NCBI RefSeq assembly: GCF_950023065.1
Contig: NC_088679.1
Coordinates: 39,308,001-39,372,000, forward strand
Origin: Planococcus citri
Lineage: Eukaryota > Arthropoda > Insecta > Hemiptera > Pseudococcidae
Reading direction: 5' to 3'
Length of the DNA stretch: 64,000 bases
The translations under genes and the position numbers were made by a program. The notes beneath the pieces were generated by a model. It had not been told where the DNA came from. It saw nothing but the letters and a program-made list of their open reading frames with translations, and searched no databases. Positions 52,133 through 64,000 of the stretch are shown piece by piece. Position 1 is the stretch's first letter; each line of letters opens with the position of its first letter.

Positions 52133-52170
52133 TATTTACGGCTAAGTGGTTATGCAATTTTATTAACACC
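52133..52170 (+). repeat. Dispersed 38-bp repeat, copy 2
   Basis: This copy reads TATTTACGGCTAAGTGGTTA then TGCAATTTTATTAACACC. It differs from the copy at 35737-35774 at only a few positions, and the sequence to its left (TCGGAGATCTGATG) also resembles the flank of the other copies. Confidence 0.65.
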
Positions 52171-55100
52171 CATGAAATGAAAATGAATCCAGATAATTTG
52201 CAGGTCCTCCTAGTCAAAAATTGGTAGCATTTACTTGAGGCTTTCAAGGAGAATATTTTTTCTTAAGAAAACTTCAATCAATATACGGTTGAGAGAAGGG
52301 ATACGATTTAGGAGACTTACCCCAGATTTCATTTTCCACGGGTAAATATTCTGAAGAATAAATTATCCGGAAGCAGATAATTAATTATGATTATGAATCA
52401 TACAAAAATTCAACTTAAAAATTCCTTATAAAATTTTCAAATTTTACTTCCGTCAAAAATAAATTGAAAGTTTGTAATTGGGCTAAAAATGACGTTTACT
52501 TCGGCCTCATTTTGGATGTCGATGACCTTGATCGTAATGTCCTAATTTGTTCACTCGATCGAAAATCTATTTTTTTTTTTAGTAATTGGAGAATTTTGTC
52601 TTATTTTACTGGTCGTTTCTTGTTCAACTTTTAGATAAAACGAAAAGTAGTGATTTGCCGACGAAGCATTACCTACATCATGAAATGAAAACCCTACTCC
52701 AATTGTATCGATTCGTTTCTAAATTACAGTCTTTAGTTTTACATCGAGAAACTAACTTGAGTAGCAACAGGAGTTTTCACGATTAGGCACACATCAAGCT
52801 TATTTTGTACTTTGGAAAACTGAACAAATAATCTGCATTACTTTCTGAAGATTGTTGGAGCGTACTGAATACGAATGACATGGTCTACAATAGGTAGTCG
52901 ATAGGCAGTTATTTGAACACATTTTCAACGAAATAAGTAACGTTATGGTGAGAAATTCACTGAACATCGGTGATGGGCTGTAGGTCAAATCTATCTGAAA
53001 GGCTTATAGTTTCAAAAACTGTTGTTAAAATGTTTTTCTACTGCTTGAATTCACTTTTAAAATGTATATCCAAAAACTTTCGTGGTACCTACCTAATTCC
53101 TTCATATTTACGAGTGTGCGTTTTTAGACAATACCTTATAAGACTTTACCACACGCACGTATGATTTTTTTTTGGTTTTGAATTTCTTTCCAAAAATGAC
53201 AGCTAAAAAGTTCGTATTTTTGAATAAAAATCTGTTTTTCGAGAGTAAGTAAATTTAATATATTATTTTCTTACTTGAATATAGTAGAAACTAGAAAGAT
53301 AACGCAACCTAAGCTTTTCGGTTCAAAGTTATAATAAATGATAAGTAAAACATTATTTTCGCAGATATAATATTAATAAATGATGCGATGTTAACATGGC
53401 TTATTATTCGAAGCATAACGAGAAGATTTTAATTTCTCATAAGTTTAATAATACGAAATCCTTTTTGAGAAATGTTTCTTTCTGATTAGGATCGCTATTA
53501 TTGGAATATCATTTCCTGCAGTTATTGCTACCACGATTCTTTTTAAAAGATTAATTTTAGGGTTTTTCATGGTACGAGTATAAAAAGTTCTTCGATTAAT
53601 ATCCAAAGTATAGAAATAATTTCGACGAGAAAAGAAACGTCGGAATTTGTTTAATAGAAATGTCGCGTTGCAGTCGTTAAATTTCAATACCTGTAGCTAA
53701 TTAAATTTATCTCGATGTGAGAGTATTCGCAGATGATGTGAAATTAAAGTATTGTAAAATGAAAGTTGACTACCTATAAATTATGACAGTGTACCCGATG
53801 CGCTTCTTGCTGCCTCATTACTTCCGATAAGTAATAAAAGGAAGCTTTTCACACAAGTCGTTGCAAAAAATTACCCATCATATTTGTCACAGTCAACGTT
53901 TATGTACAAGCAAAAAGTTCTTTACTGCCAGCTTTTAAACTTTTATTTTTTATTTTTATTTTAACGCCATCTGCTGTAGACATAACTTTATAGTTTAACG
54001 CTAGACAATTCAAAACACTTTTTAGTTTTATTACTTTCCTTTCTATTTATTAACATATTCGTCGTACGGTTTTTATTAAAGCGAACGCAATTTTTCAATC
54101 ACAAAACATAACTTGAGCCATTAATAATTTCGACTCTGTTTTTATGCATCGCGGGAGATATTACCACCTGGGAGGATGTTTCTACGCGATTATCATGATC
54201 TTGGTGAATTTCTTTGGAGGGTTTTAGAATGTAAAATTCGCAAGAAAATTTCTCATCGGTTGTTGTCTTTTAAATTTTTTTCCTTGGGAAAACGAATGCT
54301 GTTACATTTTTTAAGAAATTATTTTTTTGGGAACATTGACCTGCATTCCGGTATTTTATACCTACCAATTGACAAAATATTTCCAATCGGTAGAAAATGT
54401 TTTTGATCGAGGCAAGCTAAATTAAAAGAGTATAAATGGGTAGGTATACAATACACTATACAATAAGTAATACATCACCATCCAAAATTGCAGATGGTAA
54501 AATGCATTTTTTGATTTTTCTTGAATTTTTAAAAATTAAATTTGAGCCAAAAATGTGAAAAAATTGAAATTTTACGAATTTATCTAGAAAACTGAAATTT
54601 GGGCTGAAAAGTTGAGCTTTCATCTTGGAATTCAATCCACAGCTTTTAAAATTAAATTTGCACCTCACTAAATCATCAAAGAGAATTTGTAAAAAAAAAA
54701 AAATGTGATAAAAATCGGAAGAATTGGTGGCAAATAAAATTGCATCACCAGGTACCCGAAAAAACTACCTTCAAATGATCTATTATCAGATCCTCTATAA
54801 TTGAAAGTCCTCTACAGTGAGTCTGGGGTGAGTGTGGTCTGAGGGGAGGGGGGGGAGGTCTTCGAAAAATGGTATCTTTTTCGCGACATTTATTTCGCGG
54901 AGAAAATACTTTACAACAAAAATAATCACGTTCGACGCTGAATTTTCTGTGAGAAAGAATCAAACCTTCCTTTATGGTCCGAACTTTCGGAGGAGTAAAT
55001 TATGCTACGCCAAAGTTCCTCATTTCTGAAAAAAAAGAAACAATTTTCAGAGTTTAAAACGTTAGAACTCTTATTACCTATTTGTGAACATCAAACTGAC

Positions 55101-57383
55101 GGGAAAATGCGATTTGAGACATGGAGTCCTGTTATGCAATTGGTTATTTGATTTTATTGCCCTCGTGGAAGCACAAAATTGAATTAATTTCTCAAATTAA
55201 TTCCATGAACTGTCGAAGCTTCATTTCTCTAACTACAGATCTAAGGGAAAGAATTTCTTTCAAGAAGTATGTATAGGTAATTTTAATGTTACCTAATAAA
55301 AAGTGTAGGTAAATTTCCGGAGGCAACACTGATTTACGATTCATACTTCATAATTTAAAATTCTGTGGCAGAACATTGCCGCTATCTTTTATTGTTGAGG
55401 TTCCCTATAAAAAGCAAAATGAATAAAACCAGAATCGTTTGGATTTCAGCCAAAAGTATGACGTTAAAGTCATCGTTTGAAATATTTTCCTCATTAGAAT
55501 ATAACTGTATACAATTATGGCCTGCGTGGCTGGTTATTGTATGGTTTTTTCTTCCCAATTGTAATTTCAAAAAGTTATATCTCATCTCGGCTACAAAAAA
55601 ATATCAAAGCTGAAAATTTTCTCTTAAAAAATTAATTTTGATTCATATGGGTTCGTATACACTCTTGTCTATCTATGTGTAGCACATAGGTTGAGTTTCT
55701 TTTAATAAGCGTGTTTGAGAAAATCGACATGAACATCATTATCGTTCCAATGACTACAGATGACAGGTTCTTGTTGACATGATTGCTTGAGAGCATGGAA
55801 GGTGGTGTAGTTACCATGGAAACATTTTCAGTAATTCGATATAACGGAAGTACATTATTGTTATTTGGAAGTAAAAATATATACATACTGCTCATAAGTA
55901 CCTATAGTAAGCTATAGCTATATATACTAAGTACACGTATAGAGCGACTTATTTAATTTTTCAACATTTTTTTGTTAAATTCTCTGGAAATTTACCAAAG
56001 TCTTTTTTTTTTTTTGGTATCATAAAACTGTGACACAAAATCACACTCTCATTACGGAAAGAAAAAAATTGCGCAACTTTGACAGCCTTATTAAGATAGA
56101 GCTGCTCCCAAGCCATCAAAACTTCTTAAATTTTCTTTGCTGAAACTTTCAACAGTTTTCTGCTGTGTAAATTTTATAAAAGCCATTAAACGGATCCGTA
56201 GTTAATTTTAGATTCAACTTCATAAAATAATAATCTTTTAATTTGTTTCGGATGGCCCTTCCAATGTTTACTTATTTCTTGCTATATTGTTAAAAAGTTT
56301 CGCAACACTATTACGTGCAAATCAACGATGAGGCACGCTTCTGCGTTAAAAGTAAAAGTTCAAGTGGATATAAATAAAGGTAGAAAGGGCGAACGAATAA
56401 CTTAGCTTAACTTAAAGTCATACGAAATGATAAATGTATCTTGTGATTAAAGTTTCCTTGCCACAAAATCCATTTCTTAAACCAACATGGTGTAGTAGGT
56501 TGTACTGAAAAATGATAGCAGACCGACCTGAACTTGGTTCTCGTCTTTATACCGGAAATACACGCTGCATTATATTGTCCATGAAATATGTCCTCTAAAA
56601 TACACTAATTTAAAGTTTACAATGAATATGGAAATTTTATGCTAGGTACTAGATACCTACCTATTTATTACACTAGGGACAAATTTGATAAAGTGATACC
56701 TACGCCAACTTAATTACTGAAATAGAAACTAATGCTATAAGATCGCTTCATTTCGCCAGAAGTGAATATGCTAAGTGATTATTTCTACAAGTTAGAGATA
56801 CCTATAACCTATCCCTTTGACAATATAGTAATGCGAATACATTAAGATGGTTTTTTTTTTGTCGCACATTATGCTACGGTGTACGTACTTGCATAGGTTT
56901 TGATGCAAGATATTTTCTTTTCCGTTTCATTTGCTTTCTCCTCTGCTAGCTTTTTAAAATAATAATTCTCTTGCTCACCTATCTTTTTCTTGCTAGTGTT
57001 TTGTATAGATAGATATCTACGCATATCATTTACTTGGCGTTGGCATATCTTCGAATTGGCCATCAGATTGTATAAGGTCGTTGATGATATCATTTGGGAA
57101 GCCTAATTTCAACTCAGTGTTGCTTTCCTTTGATACAAAGCGCCAACAAATTAAATGCAAAACAGCAGACAACTTTAAAAGCAAATTATACCGACTGTTC
57201 CGGTTGTAGTTTTCTGTATTACATTCAAAGGCACGACGACTTAAATTACGCAGGTTTAAATAAGTTCCTTGGCTCTGAGATTTGAAGAGACCTAAAGTAT
57301 TTATTTAATCACATCCTATACGGATACACTTTGCAGACATGCAGAGTAATTTGAGAAGAGCCAAGTCATTTTCAAGTTCATTT

Positions 57384-58164
57384 CGCACCTCGGGAGTAAT
57401 AAGGTTACATCTCAAAAAAATTTGATTTTGACATTTTTGCATTTTTGGGGGTTGTATGACCTCCCTCAACCAAAAATAACACTTTGAGTTGGGTACATTA
57501 TCTAGATCTTGTAAAAAACGCAAATGGCCTAACTCAAAATCCCAACAACATTGCAAGTTGTTTGGAGTTATAAGGGTACATCTCAAAAAACTCCACCTTT
57601 TATGAGCAAATTTCGTACATACAAAAAGCTAACAAACAGTTTTGATTGTTTTGAATGTTTGTCAGATAGAAATAATCACAAGAAGTGTATTTTTTATTGG
57701 CTTGTATCAATTGGAAAATTTTTTTTAAATTGATCACTTTTCAGTAAAATGAATCTGCACATATACTTAAAGAAATTTTAGTTTTTTGAGAAAAACTCAA
57801 AAACTAAGTACCCTAGAAAAAAACTAACGACATTATGTCGATTGGAAATTTAATTCTCTACAACTTTGTTTACGTGAAATTTTTTTGGATGCTTCCTTTA
57901 GCCTCCACATCAACTTTAATGAAAGGTTATAACTCAAAATGTTTTCCAAACGTTGAAATATTTCCTCTTCAAGATTTAATTTTTCAAATGGTTCTTATGC
58001 TAAATGAAGGTAGGATACCAGTTCTTCAAAATGAGGTGCTATTCATTCCTCACAATTAATTATAAGTTCATGAAAATAATGAATCAAGTTTTTAAAAAAA
58101 AGAAAATCACTCTCCTGTAAAATTTCACTTTTTTGAGATGTAACCTTATTACTCCCAAGGTGCG
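57384..58164. mobile_element. MITE-like element, 781 bp, with ATTT target-site duplication
   Basis: The left end reads CGCACCTCGGGAGTAATAAG (from 57384), and the inverse of the right end reads CGCACCTTGGGAGTAATAAG (to 58164). The match covers 36 bp with one mismatch and continues through GTTACATCTCAAAAAA. ATTT flanks both sides (57380-57383 and 58165-58168). A diverged third copy of the terminal sequence lies inside at 57563-57592 in direct orientation to the left end. No transposase is recognisable. It is related by its ends to the 147-bp element at 14180-14326. Confidence 0.85.
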
Positions 58165-59707
58165 ATTTGATAGCCTATCAGCAGACAGAGAAAATTAAAA
58201 TGCTCTTTAAAAAAAAATTAAATTTGATTAAGAAACATAAGGAAATTGTTTTTTTAAATCTTGAAATCGACATTCTACTTAAAAAAAAACAAAAAAAAAC
58301 ATGCCTTTAAGAATCGAAATAACTGTTTTGAACAAGTTTGAGGGTATCGAGAAAAGATGTTCAGAGGGATCGATTCGAAAAAATAAGCCCATATTCAAAC
58401 TTGGCGTTCTCATTCCTAAAATTGGTAAGCAACAATCAATAGGTGTGCCATTTAATTTTCAATTTTTGTTCAAAGTTTGGTCAAAATTGAGAGCACTGTG
58501 TTCCTCAGGACTCAGAGTATTGAGATTCCAGGAGAATTAACATTTTTGCTTGCAAAGTTTCGGGACAAGCTGAAATTTGGTATAGACATTTCTCACAGTG
58601 TCCTGAACAACATATCTACTAAAAGTCTCCAAGAATCCCGTGTACGCGTCTCCCTCCATTGGTCCCCCAAAATGTCAACCATCTCCGATTTAGCTGAAAT
58701 TTGAGTCCTTAAAAATCTCGCCACCCGACTCAGAACCGAATTTTCAGCTTACAAAGTTGATTTTTCGCGAATTTTTGAAATTACCTGGGAATGGCCGAAA
58801 TTGTCTGTCTACTGGTATGTTTTCATAAAAAGGTAAATCACGAGATAAAATTCTGAAATTCGGTTAGAATACTCTCCTCAAATCGATTGTGTTCCTTTTG
58901 TAACCTCCAGCTAGAGTTGTTTTCTTTTCAGCGCAACTACTGGGATCTCCTCAGAAAGTGCTGTTAATCAACTTCGGAAGCTAGAAAATTAATCTTATCA
59001 TAAGTTTGATATTCTTAATCAATCTCCACTGTTCTGGTATGAGAGACCTCAGAACTAAATTTTTAGCTACCGAAATCGATTACAGCGCTTTCTGGAGCGA
59101 TCCCAGTATGCTGGAATAAATTCAACTTTTGCCAGAGGCTTATTTAGATGGACTCTAAAATAATCAAAATTGATTCGGGCGGGGGGGTCGTTGAAAAAAT
59201 TGAAAATTTTCAAAATATGGTGTGGTATGACATCAAGATTGCTGAATTAGTACCTAAATATCTCAAGTATTTACGAATTTCTTTGATTCTACCCTTTGAG
59301 TGTTTTCTCCAGTTCTCCATTTTGGAATAAGTTAGTGGATAAGGGGAAGAGCATTGCAAATGCGATTTTTTTTTCAATGAAAAAATTTTAACAAAATTGA
59401 AAATTTATTTTTCGTTTTTAGTTTGTATACTCATCGTGTTATCCAAACTTATATTTTTCGGACGATGTTTTATAACCGTTAAATTTTGAATTCCTCTTTT
59501 TCTGTCCATCTCCTTTTATAAGAAGCATCACTGAAAAAATATTTAGCTCATAAGTATTAGGCTTTTTTCCATTACCGTAGGTAATTATAAATAATTATAT
59601 TTAAGCAAGAATAATTTTGGTCAATTATATGTACACATACAATATTTCGCTCAAATTACTTACCTACTTACCTATGTTGTAAATACGAAATTATTAATAT
59701 TCACCTA

Positions 59708-60017
59708 CTCTCTAAATCTGAACAGTCAAATTTCACTGTTTCAAGAAAGGAAAATTTCGTCACTGGGATAAATAGTGAAAAATACGTTATTTAAAATTTT
59801 TTACTGCTGACCACCGTAGTTTTTGACTGATCGATACAGTAAGTACTTAATTCATTTTTAACTGATTAATTCTGTAAATAATTCACCTTTGACTGGTCAG
59901 TTCAATAAATTATTTTTACTGAAACTCCAGTCATAAACTACTGTTTTTAAGAAGTCAAAAAGTCGTCAAATCCTACTGTTAGGTAGTGAAATATTGGACT
60001 GTTTCAAATTTAGAGAG
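59708..60017. mobile_element. MITE, 310 bp, with TA target-site duplication
   Basis: The left end CTCTCTAAATCTGAACAGTC is mirrored at the right by the inverse of CTCTCTAAATTTGAAACAGT. The pairing extends into a TTTCACT block, about 30 bp in all with small indels. TA lies immediately outside both ends (59706-59707 and 60018-60019), which fits a Tc1/mariner-type non-autonomous element. The interior has three degenerate 30-38 bp units built around ACTG(A/G)TC/ACTGATTA. No coding capacity. Confidence 0.78.
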
Positions 60018-60427
60018 TAAGTATAGATAAAATTTTGATGGTAGATATTGAAAATCTCGTTGTTACGAGTATACAAATGAGTACCATAGTGTTAAAACAT
60101 GGCTAGGATTGCGTTACTTGTGCAGAAAATATTTCCAGGTCGATGAGCCCGCTCTGTATTTCACGTTGAGAGCGTATTGCAACGCGGTAGGCTAGACTCC
60201 GTTCGAATATTTTGATCACGGAACAATATTACTTACGAAATTAACGTGAAAGAAAAAATTGAAACCTTTTGGGATTTGAGTACGAAAAACATACGGTTTT
60301 AAATTCGTAGGTACCTACCTACCGAGTTAAATCTAATTTTGACAAACTGAAACACCAGGCAATTGTACTCGTAGGTACCTACTTTGAAATTATGAAAATT
60401 ATTCCGCAACTCGAATGTGTAGCATTG

Positions 60428-60672
60428 TGTACAGGGTGTGCAGAAACATCGAGTACCTACCATCATCATCTGTATACCTACCTACCTATCCGTTATAAAT
60501 ACGAAAACATTAGAGATTAAAAAATGAGTCGTGATATTGGAAGCAGTAATTTTGATCAAACGTATTCAATACAAGATCCTGATGTTTTTTTACGTGAAAA
60601 AAATGTCGATTTGTAGGCACGAGAAGTAGAAAATGCCAAAAAGTCACTCGATCTTTTCGTACACCCTGTACA
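60428..60672. mobile_element. Possible MITE, 245 bp, ends in TGTACAGGGTGT
   Basis: TGTACAGGGTGTGCAGAAAC at 60428 is mirrored by the inverse of TGTACAGGGTGTACGAAAAG ending at 60672. ACAGGGTGT-type termini recur in insect DNA transposons. A lone ACACCCTGTATA at 48498-48509 may be another fragment end. The flanks ATTG and AATG are not a clean duplication, so the exact boundary is unsure. Confidence 0.55.
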
Positions 60673-61448
60673 AATGGAGTTTCGTAGGCTGGACATACCA
60701 AAAACATTGATTTTCCGTTGGTTGGAGAAAATTTAACAATAAAGCGAATAATTCGCACCATCATTACAATAATGTAATCCGTGTAAATTATAAACGATCA
60801 AATAAACCTTTCGTTAATAATTGGAACGATTTCGAAATCGTTTTACTGACGCTCGTTGCAAGGCATATTCGGAAAGCCTTTTGTTACCCATTATCTGTGT
60901 CGAATATAGCGATCCCAGCGGGATAAAGATGCAAATTACATTCACTCTGATACAGTATTGCTATCTTTGTCATTTTCGAACAATATAGAGAATTCGTTTT
61001 CGTTTGCCAACTTTAACGTTCGCTTTGTAATGAAACGCAGTCGAGTACGATATAATAAAAGCTTTTAATTAAATCGGCTGCCCTCGTGGCCGCGTTTATG
61101 CGCCCTGAAATGCATGTCGATACACAGTAACACAGTTTGAAAAAAAGGTTACAGCCCTTGATTCGGCTTATACCGTTGAAAATTCCTCTCTTTTTTTGAA
61201 ATTAGATAGGTAGGTAATTAAGGAAAGGATAGGATAGTTGACGAGATAGGCAGCCTACCGAACTTTCCAAGACGATTTACTTTTTCGTTAATGGACGCTA
61301 TCATTGTGACGGTAGACTACTTTTAATATTTAAAAAAATTAATGTCAAAAAGATTTTTCACTATGAATTACGCCGACACTCTTTTGGCGTCGCTTTGGTT
61401 ACGCAGTAATTTGTGTTCTCGCTTTTATATAATTGATATTTATTTCAG

Positions 61449-61595
61449 ATGGAAAATTTCACGCATTACCAACTGGGGAGTTACTCGTACACAATGTAGA
61501 TTATAATGATAAATACCAAACGTACAGATGTAGAACCATTAATCGTCTGACGAAAGAAGTTGTATCAAGTTCCGGAGTGAACTTGAGATTATTAG
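61449..61595 (+). CDS. Dscam2: Dscam-type gene, exon encoding second half of Ig domain 2
   Basis: This 147-bp, phase 1-1 exon corresponds to Dscam exon 5. With the carried G it begins DGKFHALPTGELLVHNV and continues with YQTYRCRTINRLTKEVV, supplying the F-strand Cys that pairs with the Cys in the previous exon, and ends VNLRLL. The acceptor is TTTATTTCAG|ATG and the donor is TAG|GTAAGT. Joined to the 46430 exon it completes one Ig domain without a frame break. Only one copy is present. The next exon (Ig3) is not recognised before the window ends. The LPTGELLVHN wording again favours the Dscam2/Dscam4 class over Dscam1, on recalled features. Confidence 0.92.
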
Positions 61596-64000
61596 GTAAG
61601 TGAATAAAAAATATAAGTATATTTAATTAAAATAAAAATTCAAAGAAACATGCGACGTTATTTCAGATAAGCTTGAATAGATACCGGAAAAAATTCCGTA
61701 CAAATTTCCCTCATAATGAGAAGTAGGTATTGATTTTCGCTGGAAAAGCTATTGAATTGAATTCATTATAACGCTAATTAATTTTTGACAAATTTCACCC
61801 AGTAAATTAAAAACGTAACGCTTTAATATTCAAAATCAGATCGAAAAGTTTGTCGATATTTGATACCCTTCTTTTTTAGATTAGGCTATTTCATTTTAAC
61901 GCGTTTTTTTTCTTTCTGAAAGTTGGATGAAAATTTAATTTATTTTGGAAAGAGAATGAGAACGAAATTCAATAATGAACGAATACGCGCTGATTGAATG
62001 TTCGTAGGCATTTGATTAATTGTGATATTAAAGTGTAAATTATCCTCGTTAAGATGGCAGATATCAAATAAATAGATACCGAAAGGTTCAAGTATGAAGT
62101 GGTAGGTAAATATGAGTAAAACTTTACAAAATATATAGCTTCTCGTAAGAGAATTAGAGTAGGTATCATGTATTTACAACGTAGTTAAGTGAAACCAATT
62201 TTAATTTATGGAAGAAGTTTGCGAGCTCAATCTAAGTAATTTCACTTAAAAGCTAATTGTTTCAAATTCAACTTGTAATAATTTGAAAAACACATCGTAT
62301 AAATTCAATCAGAAAATAGGTAATTTCAAGTGCGAGAAAAACATTAAGTACTCGTACAAAGAATAATATTTTTGTCAAATTTTTTTTATCACTAAAGTAC
62401 ACAAATGAAAAAATTTTAAGACTGTTTGGTTCTCAAATGGATAAATTTTACATTTTTCACTATTTTATAAAGACTTTTTCAAGCCATACTTTTATGAATT
62501 TGGACATTTTTAGGAATTTTGTTTGTTGCCCAGAAAGTAGAAACCACGTGTATGTCGTTCGCATAGTACATATTTTCAAACCCTACAAATATCTGTAGGT
62601 ATCCATTTCCTTAACATTGATGTTAATAAAATTGCATACCCAGTTTGCCGTAAAAACAACATTGAAAAAAATCGGTCATCAAACTTTCATTATGAAGATC
62701 AATCCGAACCAAAATAAACTTAGAACAAATCCGTTTGTAGTTTTAAAGAAAATAAATTTAAAAAGTCAAAATCAGCCATTAAGGTTTGAAAAGCTCAAAT
62801 TTGAGCTTCCAAAGTAAAAGCTCAACTTTTCATGATGACCATAATAGTCGAACGATTCTATTGCAAATTTTGAAAAAATTCTATCAAAAACACATTTACC
62901 TACTTATTGTTTGTAGCATGATAAATTTTCAAAATGGAATCTTAACGTCACGTTGTTGGGAGCAAAATTTGATAGCGATTATATCAAAATATCGACTTTT
63001 TGTATTTAATAAAAAGTAGCTTCCTACGTACTTCAGTTTCTTCAATTAAATTTAGAACTTTTTTACTCACCAAAAGTATCTAGTACTTACCTATAATTTT
63101 TCCTGAAGCATTGTACAAGTACATATTTATGATAGGTACGCTCTTGGAAAAACAAAAACAAAATAAAATATAGGACCTAGATGCCTGACTGAGAATTTGA
63201 ATGAAAGTAAGGATTGGTGAGAAATATCCATTTTACTCTCCATCATTAAAAAAATAAAATGAAAATTGCACGTGTTTAGGTGATGTAGCTCTAGCTACAT
63301 TCGTAAGTACATATGCTTTGACAGTCATTCTGTTTACCAGGCTTTTCTTAGACGGCTTAGTTTGTAGGATTTTCCCTTATTTTCGGGTTAAAAAACTTCC
63401 TCGAACAATAATTCAACTATTCGGTTTCTCGTTCGTTATGTTTTTTGAAAAATTTGAAAGAGTTTTTAGATTTCTTCTTATTTGTAACTTCGATACTGTT
63501 TACTAAGCTTTTTCTCGTACGTTTGGAAAATGTTTTTCATTCTTTAGGTTCGTTTTTTATTTCGTTATTTTTCGTATAAGCCTTAAAAACGTAAGGTTTT
63601 CGTTCGAAAATTGTTAAAACTGCTTTAAAAAATTCAATAACGCTTTTTATCTTTAAAAGAGAAGTATTTATTTTCAATAATATCTTGAAAAGTTTTTTTT
63701 ATCTAACGAATTTAACGACAATTTTTAAAAACAGCTTTTCTTTGTTGGGAAAAAAATGAGATGTGAATGAGCAAAGATAGGTACCTACAGTTGCTCCTTG
63801 TACATACTTTTCAACAATTTTTTTTTTATAGAGAAAGAGAGATGTTTTGTTCTAAATGACTACTCTAATGATACCTTTAATAGGGAAAAAGAATCGTATA
63901 GGCGAGCATTAATTGAGATTTATGTTGCTCAACTCAAGTAAGAGAAAATTTTTCGCTATTATCGTTATACTATAAATTAATTATTTTCTTGTATAAAAAT
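61596..64000 (+). other. Intron following the second Ig2 exon, continues past the window
   Basis: It begins GTAAGTG. No Ig3-type exon is recognisable in the 2.4 kb that remain, so the intron runs off the right edge. It contains the inverted copy of the 38-bp dispersed repeat at 62619-62654. Confidence 0.7.
62619..62654 (-). repeat. Dispersed 38-bp repeat, copy 3 (inverted)
   Basis: The minus strand reads TTTACGGCAAACTGGGTATG then CAATTTTATTAACATC, nearly identical to the copy at 35737-35774. The adjoining minus-strand sequence TCGGATTGATCTT (about 62695-62707) resembles the flank of the other copies, so the shared unit may be longer than 38 bp. Confidence 0.7.

Larger units (their letters stand above)
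46592..61448 (+). other. Intron, 14.9 kb, between the two Ig2 half-exons
   Basis: The intron begins GTGAGT and ends TTTATTTCAG. It contains a (T)n tract at 47848-47864, a 38-bp dispersed repeat (52133-52170), and three inverted-repeat elements (57384-58164, 59708-60017, 60428-60672). I looked for extra Ig2a exons (acceptor followed by a VV-x-Q-x-Y-like start and a C...VVSW core) and found none. The acceptor-like TTTTCAGTGGTAGG near 49513-49526 leads to a stop within five codons. Confidence 0.8.

Overview
The window looks like A+T-rich insect nuclear DNA. Three well-formed exons of a Dscam-family cell-adhesion gene lie on the + strand, separated by multi-kilobase introns, and almost everything else is non-coding and repeat-laden. 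Runs of TAGGTA/TACCTA are scattered throughout. This fits a repeat-rich insect such as a hemipteran, but the sequence alone does not fix the order or species. I see no bacterial operons, rRNA, tRNA or CRISPR.

Layout. 1-40257: no exon I can support, probably upstream intron and/or flanking DNA of the Dscam gene. It contains a possible terminal-inverted-repeat element bounded by GTAGTG arrays (1158-2232), a degenerate tandem array (11285-12680) interrupted by a 381-bp MITE with perfect 36-bp ends, a small MITE (14180-14326), a candidate zero-length-exon (recursive) splice site at 18015/18016, a 5'-truncated and frameshifted LINE remnant with RNase H (about 29890-31262), and a foldback repeat with a diverged second copy (35330-37930). 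40258-40596, 46430-46591 and 61449-61595: exons encoding Ig1, the first half of Ig2 and the second half of Ig2. All three are phase 1-1 with canonical splice sites, and they join in frame. The 14.9-kb intron before the last exon holds three further inverted-repeat elements. The gene runs off the right edge.

The joined exons read through Ig1 and Ig2 of a Dscam protein. Phrases such as YIYPSLQ-like plus DGKFH-LPTGELLVHN resemble the Dscam2/Dscam4 class rather than Dscam1, and I found only one exon 4 and one exon 5, without the alternative-exon clusters of Dscam1. The paralogue assignment rests on recalled family features, not on a search.

I found no convincing new multi-gene system. The most useful observations are the candidate recursive splice site, several precisely bounded MITEs with target-site duplications (two of them apparently one family), and an unexplained 115-codon minus-strand open frame at 17236-17583.
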